Of a DNA stretch of 64,000 nt, positions 9,968 to 22,092 are shown one piece after another (the first letter of the stretch is position 1; every line of letters begins with the position of its first letter). The translations under genes were made by a program, and so were the position numbers. The DNA is from Harmothoe impar (lineage: Eukaryota; Annelida; Polychaeta; Phyllodocida; Polynoidae): positions 3,162,001 through 3,226,000 of the forward strand of contig OX381721.1 of NCBI GenBank assembly GCA_947462335.1. The letters are read 5' to 3'. The notes below the pieces were generated by a model. It saw only the letters and a list, made by a program, of their open reading frames with translations. It did no database searches and was not told the origin of the DNA.

Positions 9968-12900
9968 GTGAGTACACCTATCACTCAGTTAACCCTTTTT
10001 TTTCTTATGCCAAAAAAAAAGGTTTGTTTCAGGTCACACGACCGACCCTATCTTAAGAGGGCCGAACCTACGTTTTTTTATGCAATTTTGATGACATTTT
10101 TATATATCTATACTTTTTGGGAGTCAATTTTAGGTTTACAATTTTTTGGGGAAAAATCACCCCATTTTTACACTTTTTGGGGTCAATTTTAGAGGCAAAG
10201 TAAAAAAAAAAGTTAAAAAAAAACAAAACCAACCTACCGACCCCAGAGTTTCTATCCATGTTAACTGAAACAAACTTTTTTTTTATTTGGCCTTATTTCT
10301 CGTTTCAGCGGTTCCTAAGCGGACACCATTTATTGCAAAGTGTTACAGAGCAAGTCATGTGATGTTATCATTTGTACTGAAGCAAAAAGAGTATACTTTA
10401 TCAATAATTCAACATAGGTTTGACTAATTAGTGTACAGCAGATAAATATGTGTACACAGAACTAATCATGCTAACTTATCGATTTTTATACGTAGGTTTT
10501 TAAAACCCCTGTGTCGCCGTGTCGAACGTGTCGTTTTTTAACCATGCAGAGGCACCCGGTCCAAGACCATAACATTGTCCTGATTTCGTGCGACACAGCC
10601 TTAACATATAATTTAGAAAAAATATGAATTAAAAAATCCCCCCCCTATATTATAGGCCTGCCTGGGCCACACAAGCTGCCCATTTCTGGTCAGGCCTGAC
10701 AGACCAGGAGGTGGAGGGTGACTGGCGGTGGAGGGACGGCACCAGTCCCACCTTCGATGTCTGGAAACCGGGAGAACCAAACACTGGGTCGGGCGCAGCG
10801 TCTGAGGACTGTGTGGACGTGGCCCCGGTCACAAAGATGGGGGATTCCAGCTGCTCAGGGAGCCTGTACTACATCTGTGAGCTGAATTCAGGTGGGTTTG
10901 GGTTAGAAAATGTTTTTATTACTAAAGTGACAGGATTAATCCATGTGGAAAATTATGGTAATAAATGATGATACCTATTTTGATTGGATCTATTTTTTGT
11001 TCAACACATTCGTTGATGGTATAAAGAGGATATATTCAATGATGTAACGATGGTCATACGAAAATTATAAAAAGAACACAAAATATATATGTCATATGTT
11101 GTGTTGTGATGTCACTATCCTTGACTCCACTTAAACAATTACCCTGTCCCTCTATAATTTCTCCCGAGCTGAGACCGGCGCCATTTTGCAAGGAGCTGAA
11201 GGTCTCACCGAGGGGAGAATGATCCAGAATGACCCTTACTATTGGCCTTTGCCTTTATATCATGCTTTTTTTTCAATCTTAATATGTTAAATTGTATTTA
11301 AATGGCCTTAGAAATTCAAATGAATGATTACGTCACAGGCCATGTGATAAAGGTACACACTATTCCATGTCTTTAAATCAACCCAGTAAAGTCATCATTT
11401 TCTCAGAATAATCTCTTTTTTGGTTAAGGCACTTTTGTGAAGAAATGAATACCGATACATGTATCTTTAATTTCTATACGTTGTGCAGATGTGTATTGGG
11501 GTTCAAGATTGTCATTATGAAGAACAGAAATGTGTAGGATCATTTGAATTTTGAATGGAATGTAAAGGAAATCAGTTTTTTTTGTCTGAAGTTATTGGAC
11601 TTTGAAGTAAAAAAGAGTTATATTCCATGAATGTCCTCATATCTATTCATGTGTCCTTGCAAGTACTGATATATATATAATGTGATTTGTGTACAATTCA
11701 AGGATAGAAACAACTGTATACATCATGACTATGTAAGGTATGGTTATCTCAATAATTTGACACAAGTGGCTCATGAGCCACTGCTCTGCTCTTCTCATTT
11801 CAACCGCAAGGTCCTAATTTTTTCTCACTTTCCGAGTGGGCACATAATTCAGTTCAACATTGATTCAATGTTGATTCAACATTGAATCAACGTTGACAAC
11901 CATTTATCAACTTTGCAGCTCAACTTACTAATCTAGGTTCATGGTTAAATCTGAAGGTTCATGCTCAGATCTAAAGGTTCAAGCTTAAATCTAAAGGTTC
12001 AAGCTTAGATATTAAGACACATGCTTAAATCTGAAGTTTCATGCAGTGATTTGTTTCCCTCTCCAGACCCCAGCCAGCAGCAGCTCGACTTACTGGCTTG
12101 CTGGATAGAAAATGACTTTCTCAAACATGCTCTTCATGAGGCCCCAGAAAGTAAGTACCTGAACTTGAAGTTGCTATATTTAATTTTATTCCAAATCCCG
12201 AACCCCACTTAGCACAGTGGTATAAGATGCAGGAGATGGGCAGCGGGGGTCTTTGGTCAGTAACGAGCAGAATTGCAGTTTGATTTTATTCCACAATAGC
12301 CATACATAGCCAGTATTGCATGATTGGGTCATGTACAGCCCATACCAAACCGAGGTGCATCTGGCTTTATAAGCCAGATGCACCTCGGTTTGGTACGGGC
12401 CCAAGCATGCAATACAAGCTTTATTACACGACCAGAAGACAATTTTCCCCCCTACCTTAAAGTTGTTGTTTACATCGCCAATTCAATTGTTTATATCGTT
12501 AATTTGCATCGTTCACATCGTCGTCTGCTTTGTTTACATCGCCGCCATTGTTATATCACATGAATGGTCTAGAGCTGCAAAAAGTGTACCAAACACCAGG
12601 GTGGTATGCAAAAACGTACTGCATCCTCGTGTGGTACAACTTTATTGATTAAACAAACACAGGTCGTACCAATACTGCTAGGTTGTGTAATAAAATATAA
12701 TCTAATATGGGCAAAATTATGGGGAACTGGTAATATAGGAAGGCAAGTGTTGTCTTGGTCCACATTATAAATTTTATACTTTGTTTTTATCTTTTTGTAA
12801 CAGTCATTTAATATGTGAACTCTAACCCAATTATGGTAGTCACTTCAATAGCTAATCCATGATGAAAACATAAAGTATAATTTCCCTGAGAGATCCCTTT

Positions 12901-15900
12901 ACTCCTGCCCTGTCACATTTGTGGTAGACAATGACCCACAAGCATATCTATTCACCATACTTAGCCAGATTTTTTGATTTTATCAATTTATTTCAATGCT
13001 AATCTAGCAGGATATTACTTCTTAAAAAATGTGGGTTTCAGCAGTCTATGATTCAACATTTCAGTCTGTATTAGGAACACAAAGGCTATCATTTTTACAG
13101 TGAATAATAAGGCCAGCTCTAGTTGGAATTTTGACAAAATTCTTTCAGTTTTGGAAAGATAAATTATTTTTCTACTTTTATATACGTGGGTGTACCGACA
13201 TAACGATCCTGTCGATGAAATAATCAGAATTTCTTAAATGTCAGTGTATCGATTTGGGGGGTATCGATGACACTCTTAATATCCTCAGTAAAATCGCCAT
13301 GTTTGTGAATATGTTATCAACAGGCCTTCGTGCTAAGGACATTTCATCTGATATACAAAATACCTAATTGGAAATTCAAAAAATATCATCCAACAAATAA
13401 ATAAAAAAAAGCCTAGAAATTGTATTTGAATTGGTAAATATTGCATGAATATTTGTTTCCTTGATCTTATAGAGTGAGACCTAGATATATCGGAACCTCC
13501 AATTTGGATAAAAAAACGGCTGGTTACTAGAACAGCCCAATATCTGAGGCAATATTATAGATGGGTGATTTCAGAATTATTGCCCTAAATTATTGACACG
13601 ATTATTGAGACAAACGATTTATCAAAGACCGATTTATCATGGTCTCACTGTAATTAGTCCCACAGATTACCAATGCGGATGTGACATACATGGGTGGCGC
13701 CATGACCGTGACGTGTCACGCTACGTGCACACTCCCCGACGGCTCTCAGACCATAACATGGAGTTGTACAGCCATCGACATCACCGACGAGCTGAGGCAA
13801 GGCTGCCTCTGTCCAGGTGAATATTTCACAAGGTTCATGTAAAGTATTTAGTGGGGACTGGAGTAAGTGCTGGCATGGGTAGTAGGTAGCATAATATATA
13901 TATAGACAAAGGTTCAAGAGTTTTGGTCTGAGTGGCGTAGGAAAAGGGGGGGCCAGGGGGGCCCGGGCCCCCCAATTCACTGAGGAGGGGGGGGACCTGA
14001 ATATGTTTGGGCCCCCCCCAAAATTTGTCAAGACCTTTAATATAATACACACGCTTTTCAAACCTTACCTCTCCCACATAGAAAAAAGTGGGTGCAGAGG
14101 GGACTGGGCCTCCAAATCAGAACTAAATTGGGCTCAAATACTACTTTTCTATACAGTCTAATAGGATGCATTATGCATAAAAACCGATACTTAAAGCTGG
14201 TTGGAGTGGGCCCCCCCGGGCCCCCCCAATGAAGATTTGCTTCCTAAAGGGGTGCCTCCACCAAAGACCGTCCATCCGTCCGTCCACTTTTTCCGTCCAA
14301 AAAAGCAATTTTAGACCGCAAACTGGACGGATTTGATGGACGGACGGACCAAACCCACTTCCACCAAAGTCCGTCCGTCCATCCGTCCATCAAATCCGTC
14401 CAGTTTGTGGCCTAAAAATGGACGGATTGGTGGACGGATTGATGGACGGAATCCGTCCGGCCATTCCGTCCATCAATCCGTCCAGTTTTTTACCAATCCG
14501 TCCAGTTTTTTTCCTCAAACTGGACGGATTGATGGACGGATTGATGGACAGAATGGACGGACGGGAATATCAAATTTTTTTGATATTTCCGTCCGACCAT
14601 TTTTCTACAGAATCCGTCCAATTTTTGGTCATTTTGGGTCATCTGTGATGGACAGAATGGACGGATTGATGGACGGAATCCGTCCGGCCATTCCGTCCAT
14701 CAATCCGTCCAGTTTTTGACCAAAAACTGGACGGATTTGATGGACGGATGGACGGACGGACCTTGGTGGAAGTGGTTTTGGTCCATCCGTCCATCAAATC
14801 CGTCCAGTTTTTGGTAAAAAAACGCTTTTTTGGACGGATTTGATGGACGGACGGATGTTTTCGCGGATTTCATGGTTTTTGAAATCCGCGAACATATGTA
14901 CAAGGCAAATATTTATACACTGTAGTTACACTACTAGCATATATCAAAATCCGTGAAATTAAATCCCAGCAAAATTGTACTTTTCAGCCAATCCATGAAA
15001 ATTTGTACACGCGAAAATACCTACGTTTAGAGTATGTGCTGCAGTATTAAACTTTTTTGGTCCATGTCGTAGTTCAAGTAATATCTCGTCCTTATGAAAA
15101 AAGAAATAGTGAAAGACAAGTGGACTCAGCCATGATTTCTGTACCTTTTCTGTCCCCAACTAGCCTATTACTACTCCCGTACTCAAGCTGACTGGAACAG
15201 CGCACAGAGTAACTGTGAGCTAGTCGGAGGTACACTCCTTAACGTGGGGGACGAGGCAGAGATGGTGTACGTACAAGCCTTAATGTGAGTAGTATACTTC
15301 GTTTTTCGGCATGTTTATTATGTTAATATTTTGTCACATGGTTTTGCTTTAAAATCTATGGAAATGTATGGCTAAACCACTATGTTGAGTATAATTCAAA
15401 TGCACATTTCAGTTGGTAGTGTATTTGAGAATTTGTCACGTTAACTCCTTAAAGATGGCATTGTGCTTTGATGTATTGGCCTCTACATGGTGTGACTCCC
15501 TGAATGCATTCAAGCAGCCTGACCTGCAAATAAGAGGATGAAGTAAGTCAGCCAATGGCTGTAGGTTACATCTCCATTGTTATTTGAAGCCTATTCATAT
15601 CACAACAAAAAGCCTGGCTGCAAAGAAAAGATGCTTATGCTGGCCCACAGCAGACTTTGAGGTTCCTCATGAAACCATCATGACTTTATATTTCTCTCAA
15701 ATCTCATGAACCCCTAATAAGGTTATCTGAAAGCCAGACATTTCGGGTGTTTTTCCTGCTAACTGATATTTTGGATAATATCAAACCCTGTGTACGGAAA
15801 GGTCATGGGGGGTTCAAAACACAATATTTGTGATATTTTGCGACCAACGTTTTATATTTTATAATGAATTACATTTACCGTAAAACCTCGCGTATAAGCC

Positions 15901-18900
15901 GCGGCTAGTACGCAAATCAGATCGCTGGTGCGGCTTATAGGATCGGCACAGAGTCCAGGTGCAGCTTATATGCAAGTTTTTGCTCCTATAGTACAGATCT
16001 AAAGTCACCATAATCAGATCACTGGTGCAACTTATAGGATTGGCCCAAAGTCGGGGTGCGGCTTATACGCGAGTTAGGCTTATACGCGTTTATAAATACG
16101 GTTTTACTGTAACAAGTTATATTTTTCAATAGTTGGCTAACCTATTTTGAGGATGATACCAAGAATTGTACCTCAACTATATTGTATATGCCAGAGCATG
16201 CCGGCTGGTTTTATCATATACAGAAAGGGTTTTAGAGTATTAACTTTATAATGCCTGTATAAAACCATCAGGTAGAAAAAAAATACAATTCAAATATTCA
16301 AAAAACTCACACCCCTGCTTATCCTTCAGGGGTTCCTGGCTGACACAAACACCCAACTTCTGGGTGGGTCTGACAGACCAGGAGGTGGAGGGTGACTGGA
16401 GGTGGAGGGACGGCACCAGTCCCACCTTCCATGTCTGGAAGACGGGAGAACCCAACTCTGCGTCTGAGAACTGTGTGGACCTGGGCCCTGATAACAGGAT
16501 GGGGGACACTAGATGCCACAACAACTACAAGTACTACATCTGTGAGGTCAACTCAGGTAGGTGCTGTTTGGATGTCACTATATAGACAAAGGTTCACAAG
16601 TTTCAGTGTTTTGAAAGGGTTTATTCCACGAGTTGATCATTGGGCTGTATTCCATGAGGCTGCAGGCCAAATGAAATGCAGTCAATGGTCAACAAGTAGA
16701 ATAACCCCTTTTAAAACACCACAACAAGTGCACATTTGTATTTATTTTCTATGTTTTCCCATTCAAATCAACAAAATTATGACAGGGGAATAGAAAAATA
16801 CCTGTTTGTTTTACAATTATCAAATGTAAATAAACCAGCCTATTGATGACGTCAAGTTTGAGTTTTGAGTTTTGAGTTTTGTAAAGTTTATTGACCATAA
16901 ATCTTGACATAGAAGTTTTTAAGGCAATAGTCAAACAACACATGTACAGATCAACATAAACAACAGATCACAAATGTATCGGAATAAAGATCACTTAGAG
17001 CGGTGGTTACAAAATGGTTTCCACGAGCATAGGACTCATTTAATCGGTCAGTACCATATTCTCTACTTCACAGTGGCATCTTAGATGCATTATACATTTT
17101 CACAACCTGTCATGCCTCCATTTACCAAATAAAGACAATTAAGGAGGATTTCAGACTGATCGTTATCATTAGATATTGTACATTGGGGTGTTCAGCCTAG
17201 AACATATACATTAATTCAAAACACGTCAGTGATACGAAGTTATTACAGAAATATCACAGAGCTGATACAAGTTAAATTTGTCAGAATGGATTTAATCCAT
17301 GAGGTAGTCAAATATCACTTCGCTTATTACTTGTTCAAAAGAACAAACAATCAACAAGCAGATTTAAACACTTTAATATTAATACTATGATGTAATTTAT
17401 ATTCAAGTTCATCCCAGAATAGCATGCCACGATAAAGTGGGCTAGACCTATATACCTCACCCTTTGGTCGCGAGACTTTCAATTTCAATTTAGTACTACT
17501 CCTCAGATTACGTCTAGCTTACGTCAAGGCAATGAAATACAGCCATGGGTTATTTCGGAGGGGAGTGAAATACGGCCTTCTTTGGTTAAATCAATGGGAC
17601 TGCTGTATTCAATATAAAAAAGCTATCCTTTAATGATGATCTTCTTTATATGTTACCTATTTTAACGAAATGGGTCTTAAGTCACACTTTAAATAGCCTA
17701 GATATGGCCTCTTTAAGGAGCATGGGCTGGAAAAAAAGTAACATTTTTGAAAAATGAGTTTTTGACATATATATGCATAGTTATCTTTTGGGTTTTTAAA
17801 TTACAAACCCGATTTAAACCTCAATCTCCTCCAAAATAATGACCATAGCATTTATAATCTTATTGCATAATAAAGTTGATATCTAATTTAAATGTTGATT
17901 ATCTCAAGTTAATTAATTTTCATTTAATTCAACAAAAAGGTATAAAAAATTTCACCTAAGATTGAATATTGGCTAAATAACTACTTATGGCTGTGTCTCA
18001 TGACCTTGGGCAAATGTTTTTGTCTCTGACTGGGTGCCAGCTCTGACCGGGTGCTAGCTCTGACCGGGTGCCAGCTCTGACCGGCCTGAATAAAATCGGG
18101 TTATTTAGGGCAGATGGAGATAGAATTTGGCTGAAAAGGTTAATGGATGTTATAACTCTTTAAAGTAGTCATTGGTTGCCCATTTTTATTATCATCTGCC
18201 CTAAATAACCAGATTTTATTCAGGCCGGTCAGAGCTGGCACCCGGTCAGAGCTGGCACCCAGTCAGAGACAAAAACATTGGCCCAAGGTCGTGAGACACA
18301 GCCTTATATAATATGATAATATATAATAAAATGACTTCTTATATAATAGCTCAAGAATTTATATGTGCAACTTCCGACCTATTTCGTTAAAACGGGTCAC
18401 ATATTGGATGAGCTATAACGCAGTACCATCTTAAGCCTTCATGTCCCCACAAGAATTGACAAGTGATGTTTGGGGCTACATAAATATGCCACAAACTGTC
18501 CTCTTGTTAAATGATGCACGCTCCTTTACAGTATACCTTATCCATTATAGTGCATCTTTACTTATATATTTCATCCTCCCATTCACCCTGCGTTCATACA
18601 GGACATGCATTTATTTGAGATCCATTCTTAGAGATTAATATTATTTTGTAACACTGTTCTACCCTGTGCTAATATGAAACATGCGCTAATTTGAGTACCC
18701 GCGCTTAAACAGGCAGCTACGGTACGTGTGTATGCTGCCTCTGCCGGGACTATGATGTTGTAGCTCAAATATCTAGGGGCTTTAGTTCTCACAGCATTAA
18801 CCCTGAGATCATCTCCTATTTGTCTCATGCTGCTGTTGTAGTTATTTATTTAAACTGAAACAATACATAGGCTGGTAGCCTGTTGTAGGAATGATTCCAG

Positions 18901-21900
18901 TTTTGTATACCCTATGTTCTTGTTAGGGAGTGTTCATTTATTAGTTACAGGGGGGGGGGTGGTAGGTTTGGGGGGCGTAGAAATTGTTGACCCCTCCTGA
19001 GGGGGGGGGGGGTGTAAAAAATTCTGCCCCCTCTTGAGGCGGGGGGGGGGGGGGGCGTAAAAAATTCAGCCCCTTTCAAGCAAAAAAGCCTGCGCATAAC
19101 TATAGTTTAAAGGGGGGGATTTGTGAAAGTGAAACATTCTACCACTGTCTAGGGGGGGGGGGCGTGAAAAATGTTCACGCCTCCATGCGAATTCTCACAC
19201 ACACACCCTGTAATTAATAAATAAACACTCCCTTATTAGATTTCTTAGTCATGGGATTGCTAAGCCCCTAGGTGATCGTATCGATGGTGTTATACAATGA
19301 TGGGTGGGCAATAATAAGAAAAGGAAAACATTTTAGGTAATATAAGATAATGCAATCTAGTAGAAACAGCAGCCAATGAAATCCTTAGAATTGGATCACA
19401 TGACCTGGTCTCACCTGAGGAGGGAAATTTGAACTCACCTTTGGTCATTCAGAATGTAGGTTTGGGATAATTCACACCACCACGTCCACCACACATATGT
19501 TGTAGAAACAAGGCAGTTCACACATGTTGGTGTATGAAATGACACATATTATATTAGGTTTAACATTGACCCTTTAAATAGCGTTTTTTTAATAAAAATG
19601 TGAAGGTTGCCCGGAAAGGTTCGTGTTCATGCATGGGCACAGTGTATTTAAAAGTTACATACAAATCTGTTTCATGTTATTTATAACGTAATTTAAGTGT
19701 TATCGGATGTACATACCCACTTTAATCTTCCTCATCTCATCTCATCTCATTAACAAAATAAAATTATAAACTTGAGGTGCTTGTTGTTTGGTTTTCTGTG
19801 AGATATTATTTATTTCGATCTCATTAACAGGATAATATTTAAATCCATAATGGCTGATTGTAAAATAGGTTATTGCATATATATCGGTCCTCGGTTTGTT
19901 CCAGTCCTTTCAAAATAGGACATTAGTGAAAGAAAGTAAGTACAACGCCACGTCACATATTAACCATTGCATATATGTAATTAATTAACCAATAGAAAAC
20001 TTTAAGAAATTAATTTGTTTCAGCCCCGACACGGAATCAGCTGCTCATTATGGCATGCTGGGCATTCAACGACTTCCTCAAACATGCCAAGCATGTGACC
20101 CCAGAAGGTAGGCACTTGGACTTAAGAGCACTACTATATCATTTCTTATTTAAATTAGTAAAATTAGCAAAATCAAGTTATTTAAATCTGTGTTCCACAC
20201 ACTTTAATAGTGTAACATTCAAGGGATGGTTGGAAATCGAGTAAATCTTTAAAGAAGAGCAAAAATGCTGTGGGCCATCGGACCTGGCGGCTCCAAGTAT
20301 ATATACTATATAACAGGTTATAATCAAGATTATATCCTTCAAGATCCATTATAACCACAATACATAATACATAATAGATGTACAGCTCAGGACTGTATCA
20401 TTAGGGTTGTTGTCATTGTAGTAATAATGGATCTTGAAGGATACAATCTTGGTTCTAATCTTTTACATAGTACATATAGCTATGTACAGCTGGAGCCGCC
20501 AGGTCCGATGGCCAGTAGCCTCTTGCCGCTGCACATAGCTAAGATGCTGCCCCCTGGTGTGAGCATAACACACTGACACACTAATCTCTCTGGCACAGGC
20601 AGCGGCCTCACCGAGGGAGAATATACACTAGCCCAATACATACATGCTACTCATTAACATAGGCCATACATTTTCTTATTATTCCCAGTACCCCAGATTG
20701 ACAATGCGGATGTGACATACGGCGGTGGTGCTATGACTGTGACGTGTCAGGTGCCCTGTACTGTACCGGACGGCTCCCAGACTGTGACTTGGACGTGTTC
20801 AGACATCGATATCACCAACCAGCTGCCGCATGGCTGCATCTGTCCAGGTCAATATTTCACAAGTTTTCTATGAATATCAATTTGCCTAACTACACTGGTA
20901 AGTAACACTTACCTGTTTAATTGTTAATCTTACGCTCGTAACATAAAGCAAAAAAAACAAGGTGACTGACATGTAAACATGGCGTTACCACAGTTGGAGT
21001 GCCCCCTGGGAAGTTGGGAATGAACTATACTCCGATAATTGATATGGATGTAAACCATTTATATATTGAGCAAACTCAGTTGTATTGACATCCACTCCGT
21101 ACCTTCTGGTAAACTGTGTGCTTCTTTGAGGGGAAATGCTACTTGTTGGAAGATGATTGAAATTTAATTGCCATTTTCTCAGGATAATTCAGGATTATGA
21201 TAGTTTGTTACATTATGAATTAGAAAATGAAAAAGAATTGACATGTCACCACACTTATTTTCATGATACAGCAAAAAAAGTACCTAAATTATAGAAACAA
21301 AATGGAAAAACTGTATTTTTTCACATCATCGGTCACGGATAACTCCATTCTATTCTTGCCGACCCAAAGGGTTGGAATGACTCAGCAATACTACTGCGTT
21401 AAAAACGTTAAGTACGGTGGCCATTAGAGTTTCCATTTCTCATTTTGCTTTTCTTTTTGCTGTCAACATCTGAAATTGGTGTTGTCAACTGTCAACTCCA
21501 GTCACCCCTGATTTTCGATGTTGACAGCAAAATAAAAGGAGAGTGTTTTTGTTGACAGCAATGATTTTCGTTGTTGACACCAAAAGAAATATCTCTTTTT
21601 TGAGAAATAGCTTGAACGGTCTAGAAAAGTGGTGAAAAAATTAATACGTAATAGTGATATGTTTTCATTTGAAATTGTGATATCTTTCTTTTATTTACAA
21701 CAGTTACCGATTGGACAATTCTGGAGCCGTGGCTGGCTCACCTGAATACGTCGGTGTTAAGTGACAAGGACAACACCTCCTGCATCCCTATCAGTGCGGC
21801 CATCCCTCTCCTCACCCTGTCCTCCACTCAGACCGTCCTGCGCCCGTTCACGCTGGACGTTGTCCTCCCGGCTGAGTTGGAGTCTCTCCGTACAGACCTC

Positions 21901-22092
21901 ATCATGGTGTTTACATCCACAGACCTCAGTAACCCAGGCGCCACCTGCCACCTGTCTGGGCAACTGGTCAAGTGTGGTCACACGGGGGGGTCGGGGTATA
22001 CCTGCTCCTGTCCTGTACCCTGCCGCATCTACACCCGGCTCTACAGGCTGACAGGGGGGGCACTGTCATTGTGTGAGCTATGGGTCATCTAA
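9847..22092 (+). CDS. C-type lectin gene with duplicated four-exon module (5' end not seen)
   Basis: Two blocks of four exons, A (9847-9967, 10656-10891, 12067-12150, 13658-13816) and B (15164-15284, 16330-16556, 20024-20107, 20689-20847), are followed by one last exon (21704-22092). Exons 3 and 4 have identical lengths in both blocks (84 and 159 bp). The junction from A4 to B1 is phase 1 on both sides, so one transcript can read through both blocks. The protein would be lectin domain, helical linker, Cys-rich segment, repeated, then a C-terminal lectin-like domain. No signal peptide or first exon is visible; the 5' end may have been disturbed by the repeat array and the large element upstream. 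A carbohydrate-binding secreted or surface protein is inferred from the domains. Two adjacent genes sharing descent is the alternative. Confidence 0.6.
10008..10293. mobile_element. MITE with GGCCAAAAAAAAAGG ends (lectin intron copy)
   Basis: Ends GCCAAAAAAAAAGGTTTGTT and its inverse near 10270-10293 match the copy at 40207-40452. It lies in the intron between lectin exons A1 and A2. Confidence 0.6.
10656..10891 (+). CDS. Lectin exon A2: C-terminal half of C-type lectin domain
   Basis: It encodes FWSGLTDQEVEGDWRWRDG, then an EPN sugar-specificity motif and a YYICE end, with the remaining CTLD cysteines. The usual WND motif is replaced (KMGDSS), so classical calcium-dependent binding may be altered. 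Acceptor TATAG, donor CAG|GTGGGT; the phase fits A1. Confidence 0.75.
12067..12150 (+). CDS. Lectin exon A3: helical linker
   Basis: This 84-bp exon encodes QLDLLACWIENDFLKHALHE, a probable amphipathic helix with one cysteine. Acceptor CTCCAG, donor GTAAGT. It matches exon B3 in length and sequence. Confidence 0.65.
13658..13816 (+). CDS. Lectin exon A4: Cys-rich beta segment
   Basis: The exon encodes PQITNADVTYMGGAMTVTCH and a C-terminal GCLCPG, with five cysteines. The acceptor is TTAG at 13656-13657 rather than the CACAG eight bases on, because only the former keeps frame with A3. This also gives the same 159-bp length as exon B4. Small disulphide domain of unknown family. Confidence 0.65.
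13930..14225. repeat. G/C-run interspersed repeat
   Basis: Long G and C runs (GGGGCCCGGGCCCCCC types at 13945-13975, 14012-14030 and 14208-14228) flank an AT-richer core. This looks like a decayed non-autonomous DNA transposon. No gene. Confidence 0.4.
14250..14860. repeat. GGACGGA/TCCGTCC foldback array
   Basis: Dozens of GGACGGAT and ATCCGTCC heptamer/octamer blocks alternate in both orientations, joined by CTGGACGGATT, CATCAATCC and TTTTTGG spacers. Several inverted pairs could form hairpins of 20-50 bp. Long open frames on both strands arise from the repeat and are not genes. Confidence 0.85.
15164..15284 (+). CDS. Lectin exon B1: N-terminal half of C-type lectin domain
   Basis: It encodes YYYSRTQADWNSAQSNCELV and GGTLLNVGDEAEMVYVQAL. 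Clear acceptor CAACTAG, donor AAT|GTGAGT. About 85% similar to exon A1. Confidence 0.75.
15878..16109. mobile_element. MITE, CCGTAAAACC family, TA target site
   Basis: The 232-bp element has termini CCGTAAAACC and GGTTTTACTG flanked by TA on both sides. Internal GGCTTATA blocks are inverted. Another complete copy is 41162-41383. TA duplication suggests Tc1/mariner mobilisation. Confidence 0.7.
16330..16556 (+). CDS. Lectin exon B2: C-terminal half of C-type lectin domain
   Basis: It encodes FWVGLTDQEVEGDWRWRDG, an EPN motif and YYICE, as in exon A2, and the WND position is again MGD. Acceptor CTTCAG, donor CAG|GTAGGT. It is nine bases shorter than A2, with a small deletion after EPN. Confidence 0.78.
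17989..18303. mobile_element. Foldback MITE, GGCTGTGTCTCA family, TTAT duplication
   Basis: The 315-bp element has long, nearly perfect inverted arms (GGCTGTGTCTCATGACCTTG at the left, inverted at the right). Each arm holds several GGGTGCCAGCTCTGACC units. It is flanked by TTAT at 17985-17988 and 18304-18307. A second copy is at 32682-32932. Confidence 0.75.
18926..19232. mobile_element. G-rich MITE with TTA duplication
   Basis: Termini GGGAGTGTTCATTTATTAG and its inverse are flanked by TTA (18923-18925, 19233-19235), as in PIF/Harbinger-type elements. The interior is mostly G-runs. A second copy begins at 63806 and runs off the window. Confidence 0.7.
20024..20107 (+). CDS. Lectin exon B3: helical linker
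   Basis: The 84-bp exon encodes TRNQLLIMACWAFNDFLKHA, parallel to exon A3. Acceptor GTTTCAG, donor GAAG|GTAGGC. Confidence 0.68.
20689..20847 (+). CDS. Lectin exon B4: Cys-rich beta segment
   Basis: The 159-bp exon encodes PQIDNADVTYGGGAMTVTCQ and ends GCICPG. Acceptor TTCCCAG, donor CCAG|GTCAAT. Same length and cysteine pattern as exon A4. Confidence 0.7.
21704..22092 (+). CDS. Lectin last exon: galactose-binding (F-type lectin-like) domain
   Basis: The exon starts after TTACAACAG, in phase with B4, and encodes about 130 residues to TAA at 22090. An internal stretch CSCPVPCRIYTRLYR and the end ALSLCELWVI resemble the C-terminal strand of F-type lectin / discoidin-like folds. ATCHLSGQ and further cysteines suggest disulphides. 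The fold is proposed from the terminal motif only. The final codons form the first unit of the minisatellite that follows. Confidence 0.68.

Noticed and set aside
14333..14719. 128-codon ORF with PSSFxxxxGRIDGRIDG repeats
   Set aside because: Translation of the GGACGGA foldback array; similar frames open on both strands.
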